From Diplonema papillatum (lineage: Eukaryota; Euglenozoa; Diplonemea; Diplonemida; Diplonemidae), in the NCBI GenBank assembly GCA_030068145.1, contig JAPJBO010000360.1, positions 148,270-212,269 on the forward strand: a stretch of DNA of 64,000 bases, in the 5' to 3' direction. Below, piece by piece: positions 10,061-21,155 of the stretch. The first letter of the stretch is position 1; every line of letters begins with the position of its first letter. Made by a program: the position numbers and the translations under genes. The notes beneath the pieces are model-generated. The model worked only from the letters and a program-made list of their open reading frames with translations. It was not told the origin of the DNA and made no database searches.

Positions 10061-10069
10061 TTTAAACTT
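10061..10069. repeat. target-site duplication of the MULE, right copy
   Basis: TTTAAACTT directly after the terminal CCC of the element; exact match to 314-322. Confidence 0.85.
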
Positions 10070-10338
10070 AATCCATGGATCATGTTCTACCTCCTGTGAT
10101 TCGTGTGAACTTTTTACAACCGTGTACTTTCCTACAGCAGGACAGGTTCTGCATCTGTTCATTGGGCAACTAATTTCGTTCCCAACGAAGTTGAAACCAA
10201 AGACCCAGAAGACCCACCGTTCCTTTTGATCCTTGCAGCACCAACCAGCCAGGGCTTAGGTCTGGTCAGGCAGTCCAGGCTGATCGGACTCTCTGTCCAG
10301 GCTGTCTGGTCACGCAGTCCAGGCTGGTCGGATTGACT

Positions 10339-10523
10339 GGTCTGGTCAGGTTCTGTGGTCAACAAATTTCGTTCCCTTATATCCCAACCAACAACATTTC
10401 CCCCCGCCCAAGGCAATCCCATTGGGATATGGTCTGGTCAGGTTCTGTGGTCAACAAATTTCGTTCCCTTGTATCCCAACCAACAAAATTTCCCCCCGCC
10501 CAAGGCAATCCCATTGGGATATA
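10339..10523. repeat. 92-bp tandem duplication
   Basis: Two nearly identical copies of a unit beginning TCTGGTCAGGTTCTGTGG, offset by 92 bp, followed by a partial third. Just upstream (10255-10340) are shorter repeats built on GTCCAGGCTG. No gene is visible in 10070-10820. Confidence 0.8.
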
Positions 10524-10821
10524 AGGGAACAAAATTCCAAGTGTTGGGATATAAGGGAATTCCACCTACAAAAACCACGGGTACCCAGTGTGCCCAGAGT
10601 GCCTTAACTGTGGCGAGCAACGAACAGTTTTACCCTGCAAATCTACCCAAAAAAAACCTTATTTTAGGACGGAAACAACCCGCACCACGTGAAGCACCGC
10701 AAGTGCCGCGAAATCCAAGCACCACACTGCGAGAAAATACATATAAACGCGGACAACAGACCGGTACGGGCTACAAGGCAACCCCTGCTCAACTTGTAGA
10801 ACGTGGGAGGCCCAAGACTAC

Positions 10822-11020
10822 ACTCCACGAAGGAATGTACTTGGTCTCGGTCACAAACAGTCCCGGACATGGCTAGCCATAACCCATAACGAAAGCGTGC
10901 ACGCAATATACAACCCGTAACCACATAGCCCTTTCTTGCTCTAAGAGAACCCATTCATGAACGGTCACACGGAGACCCTAAAACCCCGGAATTTCAAGCG
11001 AACTTTAACTCTAAAAAAAG
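10822..11020 (+). repeat. dispersed repeat R200, copy 1
   Basis: Runs from CTTGGTCTCGGTCACAA to the block GGTCACACGGAGACCCTA, then CCGGAATTTCAAGCGAAC. Other copies lie at 43446-43653, 48360-48450 (internally shortened) and 52503-52800, with looser ones near 38683 and 51850. In the helicase gene this block ends about 100 bp upstream of the start codon, so it may contain promoter sequence. Confidence 0.7.
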
Positions 11021-11336
11021 AACGCCGTCACCGGCAGCTGGCTGCAAATAACGCCGGAGACGCAAAAACTTTGATTCGCAGAGCGATCATGCCTTTTAGA
11101 ACGAGCAAGGAGTGCTCTGTTGCAGTATGCTCCGAACGAGGCAGCGCTGACCACGTGCTCACGGCTAACGACGATCACCACACAAGAAGCTATGGACCGG
11201 AAGCCCCCCCCAAACCCCCCACTGTCACACCCCACACAAAGCTGAACCTCGCAAGCACAAAACGTCGAAAGACACCCAATCTGTACGCCCACAACTACGG
11301 GATCGTCGGAAACACAAAGAAAACACGAACACGCAG

Positions 11337-11832
11337 GACGGCGCCGCGGTGAACCTCGTCGACAACGACCTGGGCACCGACTGGATCGATTACGGCAAAG
11401 GTGACGTGAGCATCGAGCTGTCGGAAGCGGCCGAGTTTGACTCGTTCACGATGGTCACCGGGCGCAGCTCGCCCGAGAACGACATCGTGCAGTGGGAGCT
11501 CACGGGCTCGGTGGACAACGTGGAGTGGATCGTGCTGCACGAACAAGCCGCGAATTACCCCGTCCCCAGCAGCAGAGGCGCGCAACTCGCATGGTTCGAC
11601 TTGTCCCGCTGGCAGCCAGCCGGCGCAGGCGGCGCGTCTACATGCACGGGGTGCCAGACCGTGAGATTCGACGACGTCATCACGTCACTGAGAGAGTGTA
11701 AGTACGTCTGTGAGCGCACTCAAGGCTGCACGCACATCAACTGGAACCCCGGTGACGTCGTGTGCTCGATGCACGCGTGCGCTTCGCAGCCGACCCTTCA
11801 GGCATCGACAACGCGCACTTGCTACAAGTTTA
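11337..11832 (+). CDS. internal exon of an extracellular protein: discoidin-like plus PAN-like module (partial gene)
   Basis: A GC-rich block bounded by a splice acceptor (ACACGCAG before 11337) and a possible donor (GTATGC at 11833). It encodes about 165 residues. Residues 1-90 (DNDLGTDWIDYGKG, then WELTGSVDNVEWIVLHEQ) resemble F5/8-type C (discoidin) domains, which bind carbohydrates or lipids on cell surfaces. Residues 100-163 have eight cysteines in a pattern like PAN/apple modules (CTGC, CKYVC, CTHINW, CSMHAC, TCYKF). No start codon, signal peptide or membrane segment is in this exon, and I found no neighbouring exons nearby. It may be an isolated gene fragment. The same 65-bp sequence found before its acceptor also precedes the exon at 39908. 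Confidence 0.6.
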
Positions 11833-12936
11833 GTATGCTTTTCCGACTTCCATGTTTTGCCTTGACTGCCGTGTACACTTACATAAAAAGGGGCGGGGTC
11901 GAATGATATCACCTATGTTGTTAAAGGGGGGGGCCCTTATCATTATCAACACAAAAGAGAAATCAAAGTGTTATTATGCGATTTGTCGAATACTAAAAAA
12001 AATTCCGGGCAGCCGAACAGCAGCAGGATCGAGAGAATAGTGGTAGTGTTTTAGACAACGAGACGGCTCGTCAAACAATTGCTAGTCTTCGCCTTCGTTT
12101 TGACACGGACCCATTTTCTCGTCATCGGCAGGCAATTATGAAAGCTCACACGGGAACTTCTGCTTGCATCCAACACCCTCGCGTGGCTATCGCTCGCGTT
12201 AGGGTGCTTTATAAACCTGCTGCATGGACACAGCATCGATTAGTGTTCTAACTTGCGTTCTAACAACCACTGGGCACTACTTTCCGTGGTAAGCTGACAC
12301 AGCGCTCGACTTAGAGTACGTGTGACCTGCACCATCCACTCAAACAATCACGGTAAATTGTCCAGGTTCCAGCTCTCCGTCTGCGCGCAATACACACCGC
12401 CTCCCACACACAGTCTCGCACCTCAAGTATCTTGTCTTCAAGCCGGTTCGCACAAGGGAAGTCCCGCTAACGATCTGGTTGCGAAATCCCTCCGACAAAT
12501 CGGAGGCCCACTTCAAGGTGTTCATTTTCTCTGCGACAGTCGAAAGAAGGGTGGGACAACGAGCTTCTTGACTATTCTTCAAGACTATCGTGTTGCTCGC
12601 AGGCACGATTCGAAATCAATCTGATAAGTCCGTGCTATAGTGGCGTTGCCCCACACAGTTTGCACCAGCGTGAACTCTAAGCCTGTGATGTCTGATGAAT
12701 TCTGGGGGCGCGCCATGCAGCCTCAGAAAAAACTGCGTCAATGTTACGTCTTTTGATGCAATCTGGACGCATGTTTCGCCTACATGTTGCTCTGACGAAG
12801 CTCCATCCTACACAGCGCATGTTCCGCTTGCTCATGTACGCTTGCACAGTTAATTGTATACCCTGGCGATCCGCTACATACGGGTTTTCGCTGATAAGGA
12901 GCCTGCCTGCTCTGGAACCTGGATGGCTGACCGTAG
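11833..12936. other. no gene seen
   Basis: Intergenic or intronic DNA with ordinary composition. Short open frames here look like chance; no repeat array was noticed. Confidence 0.4.
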
Positions 12937-12940
12937 GCTT

Positions 12941-13092
12941 TTTTTTGTATAAGCACCTGCTTTGTAGGAAATACTTGGGGGAAATACAGGAGGCTGCCAG
13001 CCGCAAAAGATCAAAGGAGGTAAATATGCTGTAGCCCAGACGAAACACAGGTGAATCTGGGTTCAGTTGCGGGCGTAAGCGTTCAACAACTT
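12941..13092 (+). repeat. dispersed repeat R220, copy 1 (3' truncated)
   Basis: Begins at the T-run and GTATAAGCACCTGCTTTGTAG, continues GGAAATACTTG, and stops near CAACTTGGCAAG before the right terminal part found in other copies. Confidence 0.8.
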
Positions 13093-14728
13093 GGCAAGTC
13101 GAAAGCAAACCCACAGGTAACGTGCCACGTATCCGATTCGCTAGGCGCTTCCGCAACGGCTGCTGTCTCTGAAATTGTGACGCTGCGCCCGCTTGAGCTG
13201 CCAAGAACACCGAGGTATGCACATCAGTCGTGAAATGAAGACAGACGAGGCGCGGACGTCACTCGTGCATGAAGGAACCACATACTAGCGGACTCGCGCC
13301 ACTTCCCCGTGCGAGCGAGTCTCGGAACAGGACTTAAACCTGTAACCCAGGTGGCGACTGCCGACCATGACGGGTGCTGGCACCAGGAGTGTGGAACAGC
13401 TAATCAGGCCAAGCTCATTGCACAGAGTGAGCTTGCCACATCCTCGGTGAGATGTGCCGCCTGTGTAAAGACACTCAGCTGTTGGGGGCCGAAAACCACG
13501 TGCAGCTAACACCGCAGAGATGAAAACCGAAGTCTTGAGCCGAGTGCCGAATGGAGAAGCTGACAGCCCCACACTCTCCGTCCCCCGAAGAATCCCGCCC
13601 CACCCTTCGGAGTCACAGGACATGAAAGCAGTTTGTCGGAAACTCAAAGCCGACTGGTGAACCCGACACTTCGATTCAGCCGATACCCACTCAAAGCCCT
13701 GAACATAGACACACACACACACACGTCCGTGTACGTCGCAACCACCGCCAGCGGCCGGCTGGTGCATCAGCAGTAACGTAGGTGCATTGCGCAACTGGGC
13801 TAGACTCCGCTCAGGGGTTACCCATTACTGAGATTTCACACACACACGCATACACAATGAGTCAGCCGCGCCCTGGCATAGCTGCGACGGCACCCGCGAG
13901 CCCATTCGTGAAGGCACATGAGGCATGGGCAGCGAGCAGGCACCTGGAGCTCTTTAACAGAACAACATGGAAGGAGGAGGCGGAGTGGAAGGGAAGAGAG
14001 CAGGAGAGGGGCGCAAGCAGCCAGCGATCCCGACCAACAGCAAGGCAAGCGAGGAATGCGACGGCACGATGCGCGAGCAGCCGGCAGGACCATCAGCTGT
14101 GACGTGAGGATGTTGACAACGTAGGCTATACTCCGCTTCAGGGGTTACCCGAAATTGAATTCCAACACACCTAGCAAGCTTGCTTGAGCGTCTTCGGCGC
14201 GTCAAGTTGGAATCCTTACGTTTCTGAGCGAACTCCTCATATTATCCACTCGCCAAAAGCGAGGTTGGAGGGGTAAGCAACAACTGACAAACGCAGGCCC
14301 CACCGTTTGCCCCCTTTTTGTACTCCCCCTTCCACGCAGTTCCGCCAACGCGTACGCCCGGAACCTAACTGAAGCCGTCACGTCCGACGCTGAACGCTCA
14401 TTGCTCTCACTCGACGAAGCCGGCCACGCGGCGGAAATTGTCCAATCGCTCAGTTTTGCTGACAGCAACTTGCGCCTGCAGGTCCGTTTTTTTCTGTGCA
14501 TACAATCTTGCGGGGTGCCCCACAATGTATTGTCGAGGGCTTGCATTCAGCGTGAGTGAGCGCTCATGTTTTTTTTCGTAGTAACAATGCTTTGTAAATA
14601 CGAAAGAGAACGCTGGCAGCATGTTTGGGAGAAGGTTAGCCTAACGATCATATTCACTCACTATCGACCACTAGCAGGCTAATCCTCTCCCGGCACGTAC
14701 AAACAAGCACACGCCTATTCTTTTTTTT
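13093..14728. other. no gene seen; minor repeats
   Basis: Contains a short CA run at 13710-13725 and two related words, CTCCGCTCAGGGGTTACCC near 13810 and a similar one near 14130. No coding pattern is convincing. Confidence 0.4.
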
Positions 14729-14945
14729 GTATAAGCACCTGCTTTGTAGGAAATACTTGAGGAGGCTGCCAGTTGCAAAAGATCAAAGGAGGTAAATGTG
14801 CTGTAGCCCACACGAAACACAGGTGAATCTGGGTTCAGTGGCGGGCGTAAGCGTTCAACAAAAAAGACCCATTTTGTAGTTGTATTGTTTCTCCCCCTCT
14901 AGCCTCCTTCGAAGTAAGCACAAGGCAGCCCCTCGAGTATTTTTG
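14729..14945 (+). repeat. dispersed repeat R220, copy 2 (full length)
   Basis: About 217 bp. The left part GGAAATACTTGAGGAGGCTG and the right end GGCAGCCCCTCGAGTATTT are inverted copies of each other, so R220 has terminal inverted repeats of about 20 bp offset about 20 bp from the left T-run. Confidence 0.85.
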
Positions 14946-15119
14946 AAAGTATGCCAATCCTGCAGGGAATAGTTGACTAGACCTCTTGGGTTTGTGCTAA
15001 CCACGAATTGGGGAGTCGGTAGAACCTACAAAGCCAAAAGCAGGACCGACCCCCCTTTTGTTCGTGAGAAAAAGCGAAGAATAAGTCTCACATCTATCCA
15101 CCGTTCCCTCCAAAGCAGC

Positions 15120-15541
15120 TCATGACGGCGCCTGCCGTTCCTGGAGGCCGAGCGGCTGATGGCGGTCTTCCTGATGCTGGCGGAGATCGTCGGCCCGCGT
15201 CGCGGGGCTGCTGCTGGTTGGAGGCGAGCTCCAACCCCTGTTACAGGAGAAACAGCATTCTGCCCGAACTCCTGTTCTTTTCACACCAAGCATGCAATGT
15301 TGGAGGAAATGAGAAGCTCGTCGCCGCAAAGCTTAGCCAGCTTTACGTAAAGACCGATCAGGCACTGCGTTCAACGAAACTCTCTCCTCCCAGCATCATC
15401 ATCATTAGTTTTGCATCAGCTGCGGTACGAGCTTATTCGCCCCAATATATTCCCTATTGTATTTCTTCAAACCGGATTTCCCACATTTACTTGCGTCCTG
15501 AATGACCCTTGCCAGCGTCTCCCGTCCAACTTCCCCACGCA
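15120..15541 (+). pseudogene. partial tandem copy A of the start of the downstream EGF-like protein exon
   Basis: Carries the GCCTGCCGTTCCTGGAGGCC block and CTGATGGCGG, then jumps from GGCGGAGATCG directly to TCGGCCCGCGTCGCGG, skipping about 140 bp present at 16136-16275, and shifts the frame. The rest of the unit (about 300 bp) leads into copy B. Confidence 0.7.
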
Positions 15542-15542
15542 G

Positions 15543-16014
15543 TTCGTGACGGCGACCCTGCCGTTCCTGGAGGCCGAGGCTGCCTCGATGGCTGCCGTGT
15601 CGTTCGTCGAACCCGCGCAGGCCGAGCGGCTGATGGCGGTCTTCCTGACGCTGGCGGAGATCGTCGGCCCGCGTCGCGGGGCTGCTCCTGGATGGAGGCG
15701 AGCTCCAACCCCTGTTACAGGAGAAACAGAGTCTGCCCGAACTCCTGTTCTTTTCACACCAAGCATGCAATGTTGGAGGAAATGAGAAGCTCGTCGCCGC
15801 AAAGCTTAGCCAGCTTCACGTAAAGACCGATCAGGCACTGCGTTCAACGAAACTCTCTCCTCCCAGCATCATCATCATTAGTTTTGCATCAGCTGCGGTA
15901 CGAGCTTATTCGCCCCAAGATATTCCCTATTGTACTTCTTTAACCGGATTTCCCACACTTACTTGCGTCCTGAATGACCCTTGCCAGCGTCTCACGTCCA
16001 ACTTCCCCACGCAG
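15543..16014 (+). pseudogene. partial tandem copy B of the start of the downstream EGF-like protein exon
   Basis: Same structure as copy A, including the same internal deletion and frameshift, but with the longer exon start (FVTATLPFLEAEAASMAAV). It ends with the acceptor-like CTTCCCCACGCAG that precedes the intact exon. Copies A and B share the deletion, so one probably arose from the other after the damage. Confidence 0.7.
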
Positions 16015-18948
16015 TTCGTGACGGCGGCCCTGCCGTTCCTGGAGGCCGAGGCTGCCTCGATGGCTGCCTCGTCGTTCGTGGAGCCCGCGCAGGCCGAGCG
16101 GCTGATGGCAGTCGTCCTGACGCTGGCGGAGATCGCCGAGGAGGACGTGTCGCCCCGCGACCCGGCTGCGAACGCGACGCTGCGCGCCGAAGCCGGCCGC
16201 AGCGTCGCGCTCGTCCTGCAGCTCCTGCTCCGGCCGCGCGCCCGGTTCCGCGTGCCGGAGGCGCTGCTCCGCACGTCGGCCCGCGTCGCGGCGCTGCTGC
16301 TGGCCGGCGGCGAGCGGCACTCCATCGTGCCGCCAGGCTCGCACCGGCCGCAAGCACAGTCCACCCCGGAAGAGCGGGCAACCCTGCTGCTTGACGTCCT
16401 CTGCGGGATGGGCTCACTCATGTTGAACAACCAAGCCTACGGGTCCTGCGCATCGTGCGAATCGTGCCAGGACAGCGGCATCGCCCTCAGCGCCTGCTTG
16501 GACACCGCCTTCTCGATCCGCGGCAAGCGCGTGGAACCCTCGGCCGAGAGCGCGATGGTGTTCCCCGCCACCGTCAACGGCCAGCATTCGCTCATCCGAG
16601 ACCAAGCGGCCCGCGTCGAACTCGGTGCGCCGCTGGCCCTCGTCGGCTTCACGCTCCCTGCGAGCCCCCGGAGCTACGACGCGGATGCCGTCGTCCTGCG
16701 TGGGCCCCCCGCGTACTTCTGCCTGCTCCGCCAGTCGGAAAACGCGTCGCAACGACGCCCCATGGTGTCCGTCGCCGACTCGGTCCTGGAAGTCACGGTC
16801 CCGGTTGACCCGACAACCGCGGCGCAGGTGCCGGTGGCCATGGCGCGGCGGGACAACGGCGCGGCGGCGTGGCTGCTGGATGCGTGTGACCCGTCGACGG
16901 TGGTCGCCGTGGCCGGCAGCGGGGGGCCCCGAGCGGGCGTACGGGAGACGTGCCGCAAAATGACCGCCGGCGGCGCGACCGAGTACGCGGCCGTCGCGGC
17001 GGTGATGCACGGGCGGTGCGTCCCCGGCGACATCCCGGGCTGCGAACGGGTGCTCAGCGCCGCGGCCGCCTTCGAGACCTGCTCGTGCACGCACTGCTCG
17101 TCGCAGCCGGCCGCCGGCGCACCGGCGGGCTACTTCTGGCAGCCTGCGGCCGGCGGCAAGCGCTGCAACCCGTACGAGACGTTCACCTGCGAGGACGCGG
17201 CGTCCGGCGCCGCCGGCTACTCGGCGGTCCTTCCGGAGCAGTGCACGGGCGGTTCTATCCTCGTCGCCTTCGCGTGCGTCTGCCCGGCGGGGTACGCGTG
17301 CTCCGATACGGCGTGCGTCGCGAAAAAGTCGTGCGGGGCCCTGGGGGGCCGGGCGCAGTGCCTGGCGTCTGGGCTGCTGCACGACGCGGCGAAGCAGACC
17401 TGCGAGTGCCTGGGGGGAATGTACTGCGAGCGCGGCGCTGCGGGGGACGGTGCGTGCGTCGACAAGGCGACGTGTTCGTCGGCGCGGACGGTGCCCGACG
17501 GGGGTGCGTGCGCGGCGGGATCAGTGTTCGACCCCGAGACTTCGACGTGCGTGTGTCCGAACACGATGTTCTGCCAGGAGGCGGCGTGCGTCGCGAAGGC
17601 GGTTTGCGGGCAGAAGCCGGCGCGGCCGGAGTCGGCGTACTGCTGGCCGCAGACGACGACCCAGCCGCAGCTGGTCGCCCGGACTGTGGCGTCAGTCAAT
17701 GCGACGACAGGCGAGCTGATTGCGGACGCGACGTGCGTGTGCCCCGGGGACCTGCTCTGCGACGCGGGCCTCGCCGCTTGCACCTGCCCCCCGTGCGTGA
17801 CGGGGTTCTGCCCGTACACAGCAGACCGGTCGCCCTGGGCGGCGCTCGCGCACCGGTGCGTGTGCCCCGAGGGAAAAGCGGGTGCCGACTGCTCCGCCGA
17901 GGAGCCGCGGCCGCCGCTCTTCGTGACCCTGCGGTACCCGGACGGGCGGCACGCCGCCGTGGCGGCGCTGCCGCCGGCGCAGGCGGCCGACTTGCGCGAC
18001 GCAGTCGCGGGGGTGATCGTCAGCGAGGCGAACGAGGGCATCACCCCAGGGGGTGCCGACACGCTGCTGGCGCGGGAAGACGTGCGGGCGGTGTACGTCG
18101 AAGCCGGGAGCATCTTCGTGAGAAGCGAGATCGTCGCGTTTGCGAGCACCTGGGACAACCGGCTGGCCCACCGCCTGGCGCAGCAGAAGTTCGGCGTTGC
18201 GGTGGCGCGCTCCCTCTCGGACGCGACCGCGGCCCAAGCCGGAGACCTGGCCGAGGTCTCGATCGCGACGCTGGCGGCCAGCTGCCCCTCCATCGAGCAC
18301 TGCCTGCACTCCCCGGCGCCGTGGCGGAACTGCACGTGCCAGCAGTGCGCCGACGGGTTCACGCAAGATGGGGCGGCGGGTCCGTCGGAGTGCGTCGCGG
18401 CCGCCGCGTGCACAAACGCGGCGCACTGCAGCTCCCGCGGGCGGGCCGTGGGCCTCGTCGCGCAGGGCTGCCGGTGCGAGTGCGCGGCGAACTTCTTCGG
18501 GCTGGCGTGCGAGCACGACGCGTGCCTGGGATCGGACGCCAATTGGTCGGCGCCGTCTTGCGGGCCGTCGCGTTGCGGCGCCCGGATTGACGGGTACACG
18601 ATTGTCGGTGACGCGGTGGGTGAGTGCATGTCGCCCGATGATGACGACCTGAACGGCGCTGAGGTGGTGTGGCTGGTCATAGGCGTCGTGCTCGTGGCTT
18701 GCCTGGCCGGCGTGTCGGTGTTCTGGTGTCGGCACCACAGGTGCTGCTGGGAGCCGCGCAAGAACTACGTCGACATCGACGAGGAGGAAGAGCACCTGGC
18801 CCCGGACGGCCGCCGGGAGGCGGGCATCCACTCGCCGCCGCTCAGCCACGAGTCGGATCCGACCTTGGAACCGACCGAGGTGTCCGACGGCGTCACAGAG
18901 GCAGATACCCTCAGCAACAACTCGGCTAACCAGGTGTCCCCTCGCTGA
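16015..18948 (+). CDS. type I membrane protein with EGF-like cysteine-rich ectodomain (last exon; N-terminus upstream)
   Basis: A very GC-rich open block of 977 codons ending TGA at 18946-18948. It is preceded by a splice acceptor (CCCCACGCAG), and no ATG or signal peptide stands at its start, so an upstream exon is expected. Residues 1-120 are Ala/Leu-rich and helical. Residues 130-560 and 690-860 hold repeated cysteine modules of EGF-like type (CVCPAGYAC, CECLGGMYC, CVCPNTMFC, CVCPGDLLC, CVCPEGKAGADC, CRCECAANFFGLAC). Residues 882-904 form a transmembrane helix (VVWLVIGVVLVACLAGV). A basic stretch with HHRCCW follows, then an acidic, Ser/Thr-rich tail of about 70 residues. The frame stays open upstream to about 15634, but that part looks like intron. 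Likely a surface receptor or adhesion protein. Confidence 0.75.
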   Translation, partial: FVTAALPFLEAEAASMAASSFVEPAQAERLMAVVLTLAEIAEEDVSPRDPAANATLRAEAGRSVALVLQLLLRPRARFRVPEALLRTSARVAALLLAGGERHSIVPPGSHRPQAQSTPEERATLLLDVLCGMGSLMLNNQAYGSCASCESCQDSGIALSACLDTAFSIRGKRVEPSAESAMVFPATVNGQHSLIRDQAARVELGAPLALVGFTLPASPRSYDADAVVLRGPPAYFCLLRQSENASQRRPMVSVADSVLEVTVPVDPTTAAQVPVAMARRDNGAAAWLLDACDPSTVVAVAGSGGPRAGVRETCRKMTAGGATEYAAVAAVMHGRCVPGDIPGCERVLSAAAAFETCSCTHCSSQPAAGAPAGYFWQPAAGGKRCNPYETFTCEDAASGAAGYSAVLPEQCTGGSILVAFACVCPAGYACSDTACVAKKSCGALGGRAQCLASGLLHDAAKQTCECLGGMYCERGAAGDGACVDKATCSSARTVPDGGACAAGSVFDPETSTCVCPNTMFCQEAACVAKAVCGQKPARPESAYCWPQTTTQPQLVARTVASVNATTGELIADATCVCPGDLLCDAGLAACTCPPCVTGFCPYTADRSPWAALAHRCVCPEGKAGADCSAEEPRPPLFVTLRYPDGRHAAVAALPPAQAADLRDAVAGVIVSEANEGITPGGADTLLAREDVRAVYVEAGSIFVRSEIVAFASTWDNRLAHRLAQQKFGVAVARSLSDATAAQAGDLAEVSIATLAASCPSIEHCLHSPAPWRNCTCQQCADGFTQDGAAGPSECVAAAACTNAAHCSSRGRAVGLVAQGCRCECAANFFGLACEHDACLGSDANWSAPSCGPSRCGARIDGYTIVGDAVGECMSPDDDDLNGAEVVWLVIGVVLVACLAGVSVFWCRHHRCCWEPRKNYVDIDEEEEHLAPDGRREAGIHSPPLSHESDPTLEPTEVSDGVTEADTLSNNSANQVSPR

Positions 18949-19945
18949 GCTTCCTGCGAGTTGCACGCGCACAGCAGTGCCCGCTCCAGGAAGCTACACC
19001 CGTCTGCGGCATTCCTACGACTACATCTTGATGAGCCCATCAGTCGCTATCTGGGCGATTGCTATGCACAGAGCGTTTCAACAAGGAAAGCCGTAATACT
19101 ACAGTCGCCCACGCGCTACCGACGAGCCCCTCCAGCGGTCTTCTGGGCGAATACTATCGCTCGCTCTGACCTGGCAAAGCTTTGCGGTGACGACTCGCAT
19201 CTCAACTTTTTCGGACTCCCAACTAGAGTCGCGCCCGCTGGGCTGGCAGATGATGAGCCCTCATGGCCAGCCAGGCGATTACTATCGCCCGCTCCGGCCT
19301 GGCGATGCTTTGCGATTTGCCGCTGGTGTTTTACACCTCAAAAAAGGAGGGCCTTAGCCCACTTGGAGCCGCCCACCGGGCCATGCCGATGAGGCAAAGC
19401 TTTACGGCGTTGCCTCTGGTGTACGTTGTAAATTCTGGATGCATTGGATACTGTTCTTTTGCCGAGCCCCCTCCCAAAAAGGAGCGATTATCGCCGGGAA
19501 CACGAAAACCGGCTCGGAAGCTTTCCTTGACGGTGAGCTCTTGCGTGCGAAGAACGCTGCTTTCTTGTCTCGCGCGGACGTGATAATCTCGCGTCCGTTT
19601 CCTGAAGAAAGCATGTGGGCCAGCTCACACCCAGTTTTTAGCACTAATCTTTGCGGGTTGCCCTTGTAGCCCGTATTGTGCAGGCTAAAAAGACGTAGGC
19701 AGCGTGTTTTGGTGGTTGATCAGAATTCCTTACCTGAAAATGACACAAGGTAAATACAAGTGGGAAAACGATCAACCGGCACGCACAAACAAAACGAAGC
19801 GCCTGTCTTTTTCTCGTTTCGTCGGTCAGTGCGACCTGATTCAATTACTCCAGTTTTGCCAAGCTCTCCGAGACGGTTTGCCTCTGCTCTGTGAAGAGCG
19901 ACGAACAACTGCCGAACAAACTGTAGTTGTGCTGTCTGTGCAAAC
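18949..19945. other. no gene seen; degenerate short repeats
   Basis: Follows the stop codon of the EGF-like gene. Diverged repeats of GGCGATTACTATCGC and GCAAAGCTTT type words occur at 19050-19410. Confidence 0.4.
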
Positions 19946-19947
19946 GC

Positions 19948-20075
19948 TAAGGTTCCGCGCTGACGATGTGTCCGTGGCTTAAAAGGACCGAAGCACTGTG
20001 TGTAGATATGACCAGTGCGGTGTTGAACACAAAACCATTCCAAGCACGCTCTTTGCCAACCCCACAAACGTATCA
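19948..20075 (+). repeat. dispersed repeat R130, copy 1
   Basis: Contains TGTCCGTGGCTTAAAAGGAC and CAGTGCGGTGTTGAACAC. Related copies lie at 52845-53030 and 58705-58860. Confidence 0.65.
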
Positions 20076-20637
20076 ATACCCCGATTGAACGTGAAACAAC
20101 TTGTCGCCCGCTCCCAGCAACGTTTTGCAACCGCCACGAGTTGCACCACGACGAATGCGCGGCAAAAAAGCGCGCCTGTTCACGGTTACTCATTGCTGGG
20201 TTCTCATTGGGGGATTGGCTCTTTCCCCTCCACCCACGCACCCAACAACAATAGCCCGATTGAACGTGCTAAGATGTGGCCGATCTTCGGTATCCGCACA
20301 GCGGTCGAAGAAAGAGAAGCAGCCCCGCTGGACGGTCGAAGCGATGCCTTCTGTTCCTATTTGCTGGCAACCCCCAAACCCCCCCATAAGCCAAGCAAGC
20401 AAGTTGCAAGACCGACACGCTTTCGAAGAAGGCAGACGAGGGCTGGCAGCCTTCTCTTCCCCCCTTTTTCTTGTGTGCTCTTTGTGCGATTATGGGAGCT
20501 TGACCGGAACTCGTCGCGTCAACAACGGCAGCTGCTTCCGCCTGCGCCTGGCACTCGCGCGAGCGTTGGGAAGCGCGAGCCAGTTCCCGAATGTCATCTA
20601 CCACGAAGCCAGTGCCATCGGCATGCGTAATCCTCTA

Positions 20638-20810
20638 CAGCAGCAACGTATGTGTAAGTATACACAGCACCACCACGAGGAGCACATTCGCACTGTGGTA
20701 TCCTCTACACGTAGTAGGCAGCAGCAACGTATGTGTATGCTTACACAGCACCACCACGAGGAGTACATTCGCACTGTGGTATTCTCTACACGTAGTAGGT
20801 GCACGTAGCA
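20638..20810. repeat. tandem duplication of about 83 bp
   Basis: Two copies of a unit containing GCAGCAACGTATGTGTA, CAGCACCACCACGAGGAG and CTCTACACGTAGTAGG. Confidence 0.8.
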
Positions 20811-20854
20811 CAAGTCTCCATTCTCCATTCACACACAACGAAGGAAGAGAAGAG

Positions 20855-21155
20855 CAGAAAGAAGAAGAAGAAGAAAAAGAAAAGGGCCGCTCCTGGTCCA
20901 TGAACGTGACGGGGTCAACCACAGCTTGCAAAGCTTGAGTCGGAGGCAGCACAGTGCCACAACCCTGTCCGCTTTGCCCTGTGGCTGACCGTCTCGACGA
21001 AGCTTGTGTTCAGCGCAAGCGCCAAGCACCAAGGTGCGCCGCGCCTTTTGATGCTTTAGTTTGGGGAATCGGTAGCCACTTGACCCGTAGACCCAGTACC
21101 GCCGAACACGTTAAGCTTGGCTCCCGTGTAGCAGGCTTTCCCTGGTACCATCAGG
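20855..21155 (+). repeat. duplicated segment, copy 1 (partner 62845-63145)
   Basis: About 300 bp starting in an A/G-rich run, then GCCGCTCCTGGTCCATGAAC, CAAAGCTTGAGTCGGAGG and CCACTTGACCCG. Matches 62845-63145 with small indels. No coding pattern is conserved between the copies. Confidence 0.75.

Noticed and set aside
17217-18972. Long minus-strand open frames opposite the EGF-like exon
   Set aside because: A by-product of very high GC at third positions; the plus strand has cysteine modules and a membrane helix.
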